A stretch of 64,000 bases of DNA, from positions 3,263,501 through 3,327,500 of the forward strand of contig NZ_CP115464.1 in assembly GCF_027912515.1 (NCBI RefSeq), given 5' to 3'. This DNA comes from Brevundimonas sp. NIBR10 (lineage in GTDB: Bacteria; Pseudomonadota; Alphaproteobacteria; Caulobacterales; Caulobacteraceae). The notes under the pieces were generated by a model. The model had not been told where the DNA came from. It did no database searches and saw nothing but the letters and a program-made list of their open reading frames with translations. Positions 44,814-53,427 of the stretch are shown in pieces (within the stretch, counting starts at the first letter, position 1; each line of letters begins with the position of its first letter). A program made the position numbers and the translations under genes.

Positions 44814-45121
44814 TCATTCGCCGAACGAAATGAGCGGTGACTTCGAAGGAGACAAGTTCGTCACGTATCAGGGCATTTGTTAGGAGTATTTTCCTGCCCG
44901 CCCCTTGCGCCCGATCTGTCGCAACGCCACGTCCTCGAACGGGTCTTTGAAAAGTCAGGATTGGGAGCGTCGCCGCATGGGCGTTCCAGATTTGAGCATC
45001 TGGCGGTTTGGCGGTTTGGCGGCGTGTTTTCGAGACCGCCACCGCCATCCCTGCTTTTCTCTTTTTGGCGGTTTGGCGGCCCCTTTTTACGACCGCCACC
45101 GCCATGATGCACCGGGCCGCG
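44814..45121. other. 308-base gene-free gap between convergent GH67 and GH10
   Basis: The left part (to about 45000) looks lower in GC than its surroundings and holds no open frame I can support; a 17-codon frame at 44831 is probably chance. The right part (45001-45104) is a pair of hairpin repeats, listed separately. I see no clear operator or RNA gene. Confidence 0.5.
45001..45104. repeat. Two tandem hairpin repeats of TGGCGG/CCGCCA
   Basis: Each unit has repeated TGGCGG steps on the left (at 45001, 45009, 45017, then 45066, 45074) and CCGCCACCGCCA on the right (45036-45047 and 45093-45104), spaced 57 bases apart. Each can fold into two stacked six-pair stems with a TT bulge and a 13-base loop. 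The first is followed within 20 bases by a T-rich stretch, so it could end GH67 transcription. A structural RNA role or mobile-repeat origin cannot be excluded. Confidence 0.7.
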
Positions 45122-46264
45122 TCAGATGGCCTGAGGTCGAGGTGCCGCCGCCTGGAAGGACGCTGCCATGGCCTCGCGCAAGGGCTTGGCCTTGAACTCC
45201 GCATCATAGGGGTTGGTACGCTTGGGCAGGCCGTCGGCGCGCGGCCAACGCCCCTGCAACCATGTGTACCGATCCGACATCCCCCAGGCCATGACCGTGT
45301 CAAGCTGCGGATACTCCAGCATCAGGTCCAGGTAACGACGCCCCAGGGCCGCGACCTCCCGATCCCGGACGACCGGATCGGCCGGCAGGTTCTTGTCGTG
45401 GACATCGAATTCGGTGATTTCGAGCGTAAGCCCCATACCGGTGACCTCGTCCAGGAACCGACGCCATTGGGTTTCCTGAGCGGTGTCGAACCCGACCGAG
45501 TTGTCGGCATTGCCCGAGCCGATATGGCTCTGAACGCCCAGTCCGTCGATCGGCACGCCCCGCGCCTTGAACCCCTCCAGCAGCTTGAGGACCCCGGCAC
45601 GGTGGTTCTCATGACCGGCCTCCCAGCTCATGTAGTCGTTATACAGAAGTCGGGCCTTCGGAGCCGCCTCGCGGGCCGTGTGGAAGGCCACGTCCAGAAC
45701 CTCCGGACCCATAGCCCGCGACAGGCTGGTCTCGCGCCGCTCGCCCGTATCGGCGTCGACCGCCTCGTTGATCACGTCCCACGACACGACCTGCGGATAG
45801 TTTTCGCCGACGCGCCGGATGTGGGCCTGAAGCACCCGCTCACCCTCCACCGCAGGCCGTGAGCCGAAATCGTAGTCCGTCAGCCAGCGCGGGAACCAGT
45901 CGGGGTGGTGCCACAACAGGGTGTGGCCCCGCATCTTCATCCCATGCCCCTGGGCCAAGGCCACGATCGCATCGGAGCGCGAGAAATCGAAGGTCGCGGC
46001 ATCGGGCCTCAGGGCCGGCCACTTCATCTCGTTCTCGCAGACCAGGGCCCCGCATTCGGCCAGCACTACAGCGCGATACTGCTCCTCGGCCGTCCCCGCG
46101 CGAGCCGTCGCCTGACCCGCGCTGATCGCCGTGCCGAACAGGATCCCCTTGCTCGCAGCCAGGCTGTTCAGGGACGGACGGTTTGTATCCCGGGGGGCCG
46201 CATAGGCGGCCATCGGCATGGCCAGCGCGGCGGTGGTCGCGAGAAAAGCGCGTCTGTCGATCAT
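45122..46264 (-). CDS. Tat-exported GH10 endo-beta-1,4-xylanase
   Basis: 380-residue GH10 barrel that cuts the xylan backbone. The acid/base Glu167 is in WDVINEAVD and the nucleophile Glu285 in LEITEFDV; subsite motifs NEMKWP (near 78) and GHTLLWHH (near 113) are intact. The signal MIDRRAFLATTAALA is a Tat type. ATG 46264 is preferred with GGAG 6 bases upstream; the frame could start at 46276. It has no binding domain. It is divergent from the secreted GH43 across 57 bases with a TCAGAC site. Confidence 0.93.
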   Translation of the reverse strand: MIDRRAFLATTAALAMPMAAYAAPRDTNRPSLNSLAASKGILFGTAISAGQATARAGTAEEQYRAVVLAECGALVCENEMKWPALRPDAATFDFSRSDAIVALAQGHGMKMRGHTLLWHHPDWFPRWLTDYDFGSRPAVEGERVLQAHIRRVGENYPQVVSWDVINEAVDADTGERRETSLSRAMGPEVLDVAFHTAREAAPKARLLYNDYMSWEAGHENHRAGVLKLLEGFKARGVPIDGLGVQSHIGSGNADNSVGFDTAQETQWRRFLDEVTGMGLTLEITEFDVHDKNLPADPVVRDREVAALGRRYLDLMLEYPQLDTVMAWGMSDRYTWLQGRWPRADGLPKRTNPYDAEFKAKPLREAMAASFQAAAPRPQAI

Positions 46265-46310
46265 GGGTGGCTCCATTCGATGGTTGCCAACCTTATAGGG
46301 TCAAGGCTAA

Positions 46311-46321
46311 AAGTCAGACAA
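46311..46321. promoter_or_regulatory. Candidate FadR/GntR-type operator (AAGTCAGACAA)
   Basis: TCAGAC element that ends at the base before the GH43 ATG at 46322, in the short gap shared with GH10. There is no ribosome site between, so the GH43 message may be leaderless or the site may act from within the 5' end. Confidence 0.5.
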
Positions 46322-48016
46322 ATGAAAAAGCACAATCTTGCCCTTTCGCTGGGTCTGGCCACAGCGTTGTTCACCGGGACGGCCGTGGCCCAGACCGCGC
46401 CCGCGCGCTTCGAATCCTTTACCTATGAAGGCAGCGATCCGGAGACATCCGGCCCGCTCTCGCCGGGCCAGTACCGCAACCCGATCCTGACCGGCTTCTA
46501 TCCGGACCCGTCGGTCACCCGGGTCGGCGACGACTTCTATCTGGTCACCTCGACCTTCTCCTACTTCCCGGGCATCCCGGTCTTTCACAGCAAGGACTTG
46601 GTCAACTGGACCCAGATCGGCAATGCGATCGACCGACCCGGCCAGCTGGATTTCGCCAGGCTCGGCCTCTCGCGCGGCGTCTTCGCCCCGACGATCGAGC
46701 ATCATGCCGGGCTGTTCTACATCCTGAACACCTGCGTCGACTGCGGTGGCAACTTCCTGATCACCGCGACCGATCCCGCCGGCCCCTGGAGCGATCCCGT
46801 CTGGCTGCCCGATCTGGAAGGCGCCATCGATCCCTCGCTGTTCGTGGATCAGGAGGGTCAGGCCTGGATCCTCAACAACGGCCCGCCCGAAGGCACGCCG
46901 GAGTATGAAGGCCATCGGGCCATCTGGATCCAGAAGTTCGATATCGCCCGCCAGGCCACCTACGGCCCCCGCAAGGTGCTGGTGAACGGCGGCGTGGATT
47001 TCAGCACCAAGCCCATCTGGATCGAGGGCCCTCACCTCACCTTTCGCAACGGCTGGTACTATCTGACCTGCGCCGAGGGCGGCACAGCCGAGGGCCATTC
47101 CCAGGTCGCCCTGCGGTCACGCTCGCCCGACGGCCCGTTCGAGGCCTTTGCCGGCAACCCCATCCTGACCCAGCGCGGCCTCGACCCGACGCGCCCGAAC
47201 CCCATCACCTCGGCCGGACACGCCGACCTGGTCCAGACCCCTGATGGCGACTGGTGGGCCACCTTCCTGGCCGTTCGACCCTATGGTCCGGACCAGTACA
47301 ATACGGGGCGAGAGACCTTCCTGCTGCCGGTCGACTGGTCGGGCGAATGGCCGATCATCACGACCCCGGGCCAGGTCATCCCCTATCAGGCGCAGCGCCC
47401 TGCCCTGCCCCAACAGCCTGCGCCCGCCGTGCCCACGACCGGCCCGTTCCGCGTCGTCGATGCGTTCGACGGCCCTGCCCTGCCTGCCTACTGGATGATG
47501 ATGCGCAACCCGCGCGAGACCTGGTACGACCTGACGTCACAGCCGGGCTCCCTGAGCCTCACGCCGCGCCCCGTCGATCTGGGCGACAACGCCAACCCCT
47601 CCTTCCTCGGCCGACGCCAGCAGCATCAGCATGCCACGGCTGAAACGGTGATGCGCTGGACACCGACCCGCGATGGCGACCGCGCCGGTCTGGCCACCCT
47701 CCAGAACGACGACTGGTTCTACTTTCTGGCTGTCGGGCAAGAGGCCGGTAAGCCGGTCGTCGAACTGCGCCGCCGGGCGGGTCCTTCAGAGCCTGCCGAA
47801 GGCGTCGTAATCGCCAGCGCCCCCTTGTCCAGCCCGGGCGACGCCGCCCGCCTTCGCGTCACCGCCCGTGCCGATCGCTACGACTTCGCCTATGCCGGCG
47901 ACCAGGGCGAGTGGATCACCCTGGCCCGGGACGTGGACGGAACCATCCTCAGCACCCGCACCGCCGGCGGCTTCGTCGGCGTCACCTTCGGCCCGCACGC
48001 CCGGTCGGCGCACTGA
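46322..48016 (+). CDS. Secreted GH43 beta-xylosidase/arabinofuranosidase
   Basis: 564-residue GH43 enzyme with a signal peptide ending GTAVA-Q. Catalytic residues are Asp in YPDPSVT near residue 61, Asp in IDPSLFVD near 169 and acid Glu in IEGPHLT near 234. A C-terminal beta-sandwich follows (RVVDAFDGPALPAYW). It shares the overall fold with the cytoplasmic GH43 at 15929 but is exported, so the cell hydrolyses xylo-oligosaccharides on both sides of the inner membrane. No ribosome site precedes the ATG; start assignment is supported by the signal peptide. Confidence 0.9.
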   Translation: MKKHNLALSLGLATALFTGTAVAQTAPARFESFTYEGSDPETSGPLSPGQYRNPILTGFYPDPSVTRVGDDFYLVTSTFSYFPGIPVFHSKDLVNWTQIGNAIDRPGQLDFARLGLSRGVFAPTIEHHAGLFYILNTCVDCGGNFLITATDPAGPWSDPVWLPDLEGAIDPSLFVDQEGQAWILNNGPPEGTPEYEGHRAIWIQKFDIARQATYGPRKVLVNGGVDFSTKPIWIEGPHLTFRNGWYYLTCAEGGTAEGHSQVALRSRSPDGPFEAFAGNPILTQRGLDPTRPNPITSAGHADLVQTPDGDWWATFLAVRPYGPDQYNTGRETFLLPVDWSGEWPIITTPGQVIPYQAQRPALPQQPAPAVPTTGPFRVVDAFDGPALPAYWMMMRNPRETWYDLTSQPGSLSLTPRPVDLGDNANPSFLGRRQQHQHATAETVMRWTPTRDGDRAGLATLQNDDWFYFLAVGQEAGKPVVELRRRAGPSEPAEGVVIASAPLSSPGDAARLRVTARADRYDFAYAGDQGEWITLARDVDGTILSTRTAGGFVGVTFGPHARSAH

Positions 48017-48026
48017 AGCCTGCCGG

Positions 48027-48605
48027 TCAGTTCACCGGCAGCTTGTTCGCATCATAGTTCTGGCCAAAATCCAGCACCAGCGCCGGCCCCAGTTCGACCG
48101 TGTGGTCCGCCGTCGCCAGGTGAACCGCCAGATTGACGGCCCCGCCTGCATAGTCCTGGGTCGCGACGCCCGAGGCATAGACCATCTTCCATTCGGGCCC
48201 GATCTCTCCGGTCGCCTCGGCGATGGAGCCATAGGGTGCGGACGCCTGCTGGATGCGCACCGGCAGGCGGCTGGTCGTCTGCCCTGCCGGAGGCGTCGCA
48301 AGCCGGGCCCACACCGCCAGCAGAACCGTGTCGCCGCGCTTGATCTCGCCACGAATGGGCATCTGTGCGGACACGGCCCAGGGCTGGCCTGATTGTCTGG
48401 CCTGGACGGTGATGGCCCGTTCGCCCAGCACCCCGGGGGCGGCGTGGGGACGCGGCGCAGTCTGCACGCCGCTGACCTGCCAAGACTGCACCGGCGGGCT
48501 GTTGATGATGTATTTCGTGATGTCGTCGTCCTGACCCGCCGATGGCGTGGCCAGCGCGGTGCCAGCCAATACCAGGCCGGCGACGAGCCCGATCAATGCA
48601 CGCAT
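48027..48605 (-). CDS. Secreted beta-sandwich-like protein, possible carbohydrate binder
   Basis: 192-residue secreted protein with a signal peptide ending GTALATP. The rest looks like a single beta-sandwich: alternating strands (WQVSGVQTAP, ITVQARQSG, DTVLLAVWARLAT) and an end GPALVLDFGQNYDANKLP. Similar ends occur in the extra domains of sphingomonad and Caulobacter xylan enzymes, suggesting a stand-alone binding domain. No catalytic motif is seen. ATG 48605 has GGGAGG 6 bases upstream. It is divergent from GH9 with a TCAGAC site between. Confidence 0.65.
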   Translation of the reverse strand: MRALIGLVAGLVLAGTALATPSAGQDDDITKYIINSPPVQSWQVSGVQTAPRPHAAPGVLGERAITVQARQSGQPWAVSAQMPIRGEIKRGDTVLLAVWARLATPPAGQTTSRLPVRIQQASAPYGSIAEATGEIGPEWKMVYASGVATQDYAGGAVNLAVHLATADHTVELGPALVLDFGQNYDANKLPVN

Positions 48606-48665
48606 ACCCAACCTCCCTGTCAGACCGCGTACAGCGGTATCGACGCTTGACACGTTTCGATCGTT

Positions 48666-48676
48666 AACTCAGACAA
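48666..48676. promoter_or_regulatory. Candidate FadR/GntR-type operator (AACTCAGACAA)
   Basis: TCAGAC element 26 bases before the GH9 ATG and 60 bases from the divergent beta-sandwich gene. Identical over 11 bases to the copy at 51858. Confidence 0.52.
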
Positions 48677-48702
48677 TTCTTCCGGAAATTGCAAGGACTC
48701 CC

Positions 48703-50565
48703 ATGCGCGTTCATTCCCGGTTCTCGACAGTCCTTCGGGTTCTCATGGCGACCACCGCTGTCGTGTCACTGAGCGCTGTGGCATTGGCCCAGTCGCCTCC
48801 GCTCAATCCTGTCCGGTTGAACCAAGTCGCATTCGGCACCAATGGACCCAAGGCGGCAACGCTGGTGGATCCCGCTACGCGACCCTTGGACTGGTCGATC
48901 GCCGCTACGGACGGCCGCGTTGTGCTTCGCGGTCAGACGGTCGTTGTCGGGTTGGATTCCACCTCCGGCGACCATGTCCATACGGTCCGGTTCGACGATC
49001 TTCGCCCGGCAGGAAACTACCAGCTCTCCGTCGGCGGCCATCGCCGGAACCTCGCGATCTCCGACACACCGTTCGCCACGATCAAGCGCGACGCCCTGAT
49101 CTTCTTCTACGAGAACCGCAACGGCATCGCGATCGAGGCCGAACACGTGGTCCGCCCGGACCTCGCCCGTCCCGCCGGTCATGCCCCCGATCGCGCCACC
49201 TGCTTCGCCGGCGAAGACATGCGCGGCAATGTCTGGCCGGGCTGCGATTATACCCTCGATGTGTCGGGCGGTTGGTACGACGCGGGCGACCACGGCAAGT
49301 ATGTTGTCAACGGCGGCATCTCGACCTGGACTCTGCTGAACGCCTGGGAGCGCGCCGCCGCCGTCGGGATCAGCGAGCCCTACCCGGACGGATCCGCCGA
49401 CATCCCAGAGGCCGGCAACGGCGTTTCGGACCTGCTCGACGAGGCCCGCTGGCAGGTCGAGTTCCTGCTGCGGATGCAGGTCCCGGACGGCTCACGCCTG
49501 CGTGTTCCCGTCGGCCGGTTCACCCGCGAGCAGCCCCTGACCTTCACCGAGGTCGACGCCGGCGGACTGATTCACCACAAGGTCCACGACGTCCGCTGGA
49601 CGGGCCTGCCCATGGCCCCGGCGAACGATCCCGAGACGCGGTATCTCTACGCCCCGAACACGGCCGCAACCCTGAACATGGTCGCCGTCGCCGCCCAGGC
49701 CGCGCGGATCTGGAAGACCATCGACCCCGCATTCTCGGCCCGCGCCCTGGAGGCTGCAAAGCGCGGGATGGCCGCAGCGGAACGCCACCCTGACATCTAT
49801 GCCGTCGGCTCGTTCAACGGGGGTGGCGATTACGGCGACGGCAACCTGAGCGACGAGTTCTACTGGGCCTTGGCCGAACTGTACCTCACCACCGGCGACG
49901 CGGCCCTGCTGCAGGCGTTGAGGTCGTCGCCCCACTATCTGGCGGGCCCTATCGGAGATCGGGCGACGGGGGACATCGGCTGGAACGGCGTCGGAGCGCT
50001 GGGGACCATCGCCCTGGCGCTGTCGAGCGACCGTCTGCCCGAAGCCGAGCGCCAACGTGCCCGCCAGTCCCTGGTCGCGGCCGGCCGGGCATACCTCGCC
50101 GAAGGCGCGACACAGGGATATGGCCAGCCCTTCGCAGGTCCCGACTACAGCTGGGGCTCCAACGGCAATCTGATGAACCGGGCGATGGTGCTGGGCCTGG
50201 CTCATGACTTCACCAAAGAGCCTGCGTTCAGGGACGGGGTCGTGGCCGCCATGGACTATGTGCTGGGCCGCAACCCGCTGGACCAGTCCTATGTGACCGG
50301 ATATGGCGACCGGCCGATGCGCAATCCGCACCACCGGTTCTGGGCCCACTCCAGCGACCCCGCCTATCCGATGCCTCCGGCCGGGGTGCTTTCGGGGGGG
50401 CCGAACAACACCAACATGAGCGATCCCGTCGCCGAGACCATGCGCGGGAAATGCCTGCCCCAAACCTGCTGGCGCGACGACATCGGGGCCTTCACCCAGA
50501 ACGAGGTGGCCATCAACTGGAACGCGCCCTTCGTCTGGGTCGCGGCCTTCCTGTCGCCCGGCTAG
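48703..50565 (+). CDS. Secreted GH9 endoglucanase
   Basis: 620-residue GH9 enzyme acting on cellulose or mixed-linkage glucan. It has a signal peptide ending VALA-Q, an N-terminal Ig-like domain (LNQVAFGTNGPKAATLV), then the (alpha/alpha)6 barrel with SGGWYDAGDHGKY near residue 187 (catalytic Asp pair). Near the end are NPHHRFWAH and the NEVAINWNAPFVW region with the acid Glu near 604. AAGGA precedes ATG 48703 at good spacing. Its stop overlaps the antiporter stop in a shared CTAG. Confidence 0.92.
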   Translation: MRVHSRFSTVLRVLMATTAVVSLSAVALAQSPPLNPVRLNQVAFGTNGPKAATLVDPATRPLDWSIAATDGRVVLRGQTVVVGLDSTSGDHVHTVRFDDLRPAGNYQLSVGGHRRNLAISDTPFATIKRDALIFFYENRNGIAIEAEHVVRPDLARPAGHAPDRATCFAGEDMRGNVWPGCDYTLDVSGGWYDAGDHGKYVVNGGISTWTLLNAWERAAAVGISEPYPDGSADIPEAGNGVSDLLDEARWQVEFLLRMQVPDGSRLRVPVGRFTREQPLTFTEVDAGGLIHHKVHDVRWTGLPMAPANDPETRYLYAPNTAATLNMVAVAAQAARIWKTIDPAFSARALEAAKRGMAAAERHPDIYAVGSFNGGGDYGDGNLSDEFYWALAELYLTTGDAALLQALRSSPHYLAGPIGDRATGDIGWNGVGALGTIALALSSDRLPEAERQRARQSLVAAGRAYLAEGATQGYGQPFAGPDYSWGSNGNLMNRAMVLGLAHDFTKEPAFRDGVVAAMDYVLGRNPLDQSYVTGYGDRPMRNPHHRFWAHSSDPAYPMPPAGVLSGGPNNTNMSDPVAETMRGKCLPQTCWRDDIGAFTQNEVAINWNAPFVWVAAFLSPG

Positions 50566-51770
50566 CCGCCCTTGCCCGCCAGCGCCTTCAGCTTGCGCAG
50601 GGCCGGCGTCACCATCGGGATGGTCAGCATCGTCGATCCGACGGCCATCAGCAAAAGCGCGGTAAAGGTCTCGTTGGTGATGATCCCCCGGTCCAGCAGG
50701 ATGTTGGCGAAGATGATCATGATCAGGGCCTTGGTCTGCAGCAGCCACCCGATGATCGAGGCCTCGCCCTTCTCCCATTTCAGGATGCGACCGGCGATCT
50801 GAAGACCCGCCAGCTTGCCCGCCACCGAGGCGAACAACAGCAGGGCCGCAGCCCCGAACACGGCCACCCCGCCCACGTCCCACTGGGTGCGCAAGCCCGT
50901 GCTGAGGAAAAAGACCGGCATGATGGCCAACAGGATGTGGTCGCGGAACTGGTCCATCCGCTTGCGGTCGAACCATTCGCCGTCCAGCACGGCCCCCGAC
51001 AGGAAGGCCCCCACCATGAAGTGCAACCCGCACCAGTCGGCCGCAAACCCGCAAGCCGCCAGCCAGATCAGAGAGACGTACCAGCGGTCGCGTTCCTGCA
51101 GCCACTTCATTAGCGCCCGGATCGCATAGGTCGCGACGGCGAAGCCCACAAGGAAGATTGCCTGCCGTCCGACCCGCTCCCAATCCAGCAGGATCAGGGC
51201 CAGAACGCCCCAGATGGCGATGTCGTCCAGGCTGGCGTAACGAAGCACACGCTGGCCCAGCGGCAGACGCAGGATCTCCAGCTTCTCGAGAAACAGCACC
51301 AGGATCGGCAGGGCCGTCACCGCACAGGCCATGCCGATGCCCAGCACGACCTGCCAGGGCTGACCATTCGGCCCGACCCACCCCGGAAGCTGAAGCATCG
51401 CGATACCGGCCACGGCGCCGAACATCAGGGGCACGGTCAGGGCCAGTCCGGCCGTGACCCCGGTCTCGCCACGACGCGCCCAGGCCTGTTTCAGGTCCAG
51501 TTCGATCCCGGCGATCCACACGAAGATCATCACCGCCCACCAGGCGACACCGTTCAGAGCCGTGATGACCTGGGGATTGAAGACGAACTCATAGTATCCC
51601 GGCGCCACCGCCCCCAGCACGCCGGGCCCCAGCAGGATCCCGCAGACGATCTGAACCACGACCAGGGGCGCATAGTATTCGGTGCGCAGCCCGCGCCAGA
51701 TCAGATACGGTGCCGTGAAGATCAGCAGCAACGCGATCAGGAATATCTCGGTCGTCGTCATTGCGTGCAT
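50562..51770 (-). CDS. CPA2-type cation/proton antiporter
   Basis: 402-residue membrane protein with about 12 helices of the Na+/H+ exchanger fold. LLGPGVLG near residue 46, the FVWIAGIELDLKQAW region near 83, and YASLDDIAIWG near 178 (the DD ion-binding pair) are typical of the CPA2/KefB branch; no C-terminal TrkA domain is present. It should exchange K+ or Na+ for protons. A TCAGAC site lies upstream (51858), unexpectedly placing it with the polysaccharide genes; proton-coupled sugar uptake might explain the need. Start 51770, with 51761 possible. Confidence 0.83.
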   Translation of the reverse strand: MHAMTTTEIFLIALLLIFTAPYLIWRGLRTEYYAPLVVVQIVCGILLGPGVLGAVAPGYYEFVFNPQVITALNGVAWWAVMIFVWIAGIELDLKQAWARRGETGVTAGLALTVPLMFGAVAGIAMLQLPGWVGPNGQPWQVVLGIGMACAVTALPILVLFLEKLEILRLPLGQRVLRYASLDDIAIWGVLALILLDWERVGRQAIFLVGFAVATYAIRALMKWLQERDRWYVSLIWLAACGFAADWCGLHFMVGAFLSGAVLDGEWFDRKRMDQFRDHILLAIMPVFFLSTGLRTQWDVGGVAVFGAAALLLFASVAGKLAGLQIAGRILKWEKGEASIIGWLLQTKALIMIIFANILLDRGIITNETFTALLLMAVGSTMLTIPMVTPALRKLKALAGKGG

Positions 51771-51857
51771 GGAAGACCCCCGCCACTCAGCTCTTGTTCG
51801 GCTGATCGAATTTCAAGTTGGCGTCGATCGCGCGAGCGATATGTCGCGTCGATCGAC

Positions 51858-51868
51858 AACTCAGACAA
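51858..51868. promoter_or_regulatory. Candidate FadR/GntR-type operator (AACTCAGACAA)
   Basis: TCAGAC element in the 145-base gap between the end of halogenase copy 2 and the start of the antiporter, both on the minus strand, so only the antiporter can be its target. Confidence 0.48.
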
Positions 51869-51915
51869 TTACATGGCCCGACGGCGACGGCAAGGCTTAC
51901 GGCCAAGCTGCCCCG

Positions 51916-53424
51916 TCATCGCGCAGCACAATGCTCGGCGATGAACGCCGCATGGGCCGGCATGTAGTCCGCCGAGTTCCGGATCGCCTCGGCCGTCTGG
52001 GCCAATCGCCGCCGGGTCTCGTCGACGGTCAGGACATCGGCGACCGGATCGTAACTGGCCGGGGCGACATTCTGGCCGATCATGACGGCGAACCAACTGG
52101 TGTCGTTGAACAGCTCCTCGTTCTCCCGGAACACCCGGCCCCGGCTGCGGAAGATCTCGTACTTTTCAAGAAGGCTGTCCGGCACCGGCATGGTCCGGAC
52201 GTAGTTCCAGAACTCCGTGTCCGTCCTCTGGGTCGCGTTGTAGTGCAGGATGATGAAGTCGCGGATCCGCTCGGCCTCGTAGGCGACGACCCGGTTGAAC
52301 CGGTCGGTCTCGGCCTGTTCGAAGGCCTTGGTCGGGAACATGGCTAACAGGTTGGCGATGCCGCTCTGGACCATGTGGATGCTGGTGGATTCGAGCGGCT
52401 CGATGAAGCCGGACGCCAGTCCCAGCGCCACGACGTTCCGGTTCCAGGACTTCCGGCGTCGCCCGGTCGTGAAGCGAAGCGTCCGGGGTTCGGCCAGAGC
52501 CTTGCCGTCCAGCTGGCTCAGCAGGTCCGCCGTCGCGTCCGCCTCGTCGATGAACCGGCTTGAAAACACATATCCATTGCCGGTCCGGTGCTGGAGCGGG
52601 ATCCGCCACTGCCATCCTGCCGCCCGCGCCGTCGACCGCGTGAAGGGCACAGGGTCCTCGACCCGCTCGCACGGAACGGCGACGGCCCGGTCGGCGGGAA
52701 GCCAGTGCGACCAGTCGTCATAGCCGGTCTTCAATGCCCCCTCGATCAGCAGCCCGCGAAAGCCGGAGCAGTCGACGAACAGATCGGCTTCGACCGTCCG
52801 GCCGTCGCCCAGGGTCAGGCGTTCAACGAACCCGTCCTCGCCACGCAGGGCGACGTCGACGATCCGCCCCTCGAGCCGGCTAACGCCCCGGCCCTCGGAA
52901 TATTCGCGCAGGTAGCGAGCATACAGTCCCGCGTCGAAATGGAAGGCATAGGCGATCTTGGACAGGGGCGATCGTCCGGCATCGATGGGGCGCATGAACT
53001 TGCCCCGCTCGGCCGCCATGGCCTGGAGGGAATATTCAGAGATCGACGAGGAATCGCCCTGCTGGTTCAGCCGAAGCCAGAAGGCGTGAAACGACACGCC
53101 CTCCATATCCACACCGAACGGGCCGAACGGATGGAAATAGTGATCTCCGATCCGGCCCCAGTCGCGGAACTGGATCCCGAGCTTGAAGGTGCCTTGGGTG
53201 CGCCGGATGAACTCGTCCTCGTCCAGACCGAGCATGGTGTTGAAGGTGCGGATCTGGGGGATCGTCGCCTCACCGACGCCGACGGTTCCGATCTCGTCGG
53301 ACTCGATCAGGGTGATCTCGGCGTAGCCGGGGCCCAGAATCTTGGCCAGGGCAGCCGCCGTCATCCAGCCTGCCGTGCCCCCGCCGACGATGGCGATCTT
53401 TCGTATGCGGTTGTCAGTCGTCAT
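51916..53424 (-). CDS. Flavin-dependent halogenase, tryptophan-halogenase family (copy 2)
   Basis: 502-residue member of the same family as copy 1, with intact GGGTAGW near residue 14, GVGEATIP near 49, catalytic Lys81 (GTFKLG), signature GWQWRIP near 270 and EPLEST near 343. It is third in the operon copy 4 - copy 3 - copy 2, three bases after copy 3. It is closely similar to copies 4 and 5 through [13 protein letters not shown] and GDLFIDCSG-like stretches, indicating duplication. Substrate unknown; a carbohydrate-locus setting argues against a free-tryptophan biosynthetic role. Confidence 0.87.
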   Translation of the reverse strand: MTTDNRIRKIAIVGGGTAGWMTAAALAKILGPGYAEITLIESDEIGTVGVGEATIPQIRTFNTMLGLDEDEFIRRTQGTFKLGIQFRDWGRIGDHYFHPFGPFGVDMEGVSFHAFWLRLNQQGDSSSISEYSLQAMAAERGKFMRPIDAGRSPLSKIAYAFHFDAGLYARYLREYSEGRGVSRLEGRIVDVALRGEDGFVERLTLGDGRTVEADLFVDCSGFRGLLIEGALKTGYDDWSHWLPADRAVAVPCERVEDPVPFTRSTARAAGWQWRIPLQHRTGNGYVFSSRFIDEADATADLLSQLDGKALAEPRTLRFTTGRRRKSWNRNVVALGLASGFIEPLESTSIHMVQSGIANLLAMFPTKAFEQAETDRFNRVVAYEAERIRDFIILHYNATQRTDTEFWNYVRTMPVPDSLLEKYEIFRSRGRVFRENEELFNDTSWFAVMIGQNVAPASYDPVADVLTVDETRRRLAQTAEAIRNSADYMPAHAAFIAEHCAAR

Positions 53425-53427
53425 GGG

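Noticed and set aside
44831..44884. 17-codon frame after the GH67 stop, possible small peptide
   Set aside because: No ribosome site of the right spacing and no conservation can be judged; likely chance.
45001..45104. CRISPR-like array
   Set aside because: There are only two units, the repeats are hairpin arms rather than direct repeats with unique spacers, and no cas genes are present.
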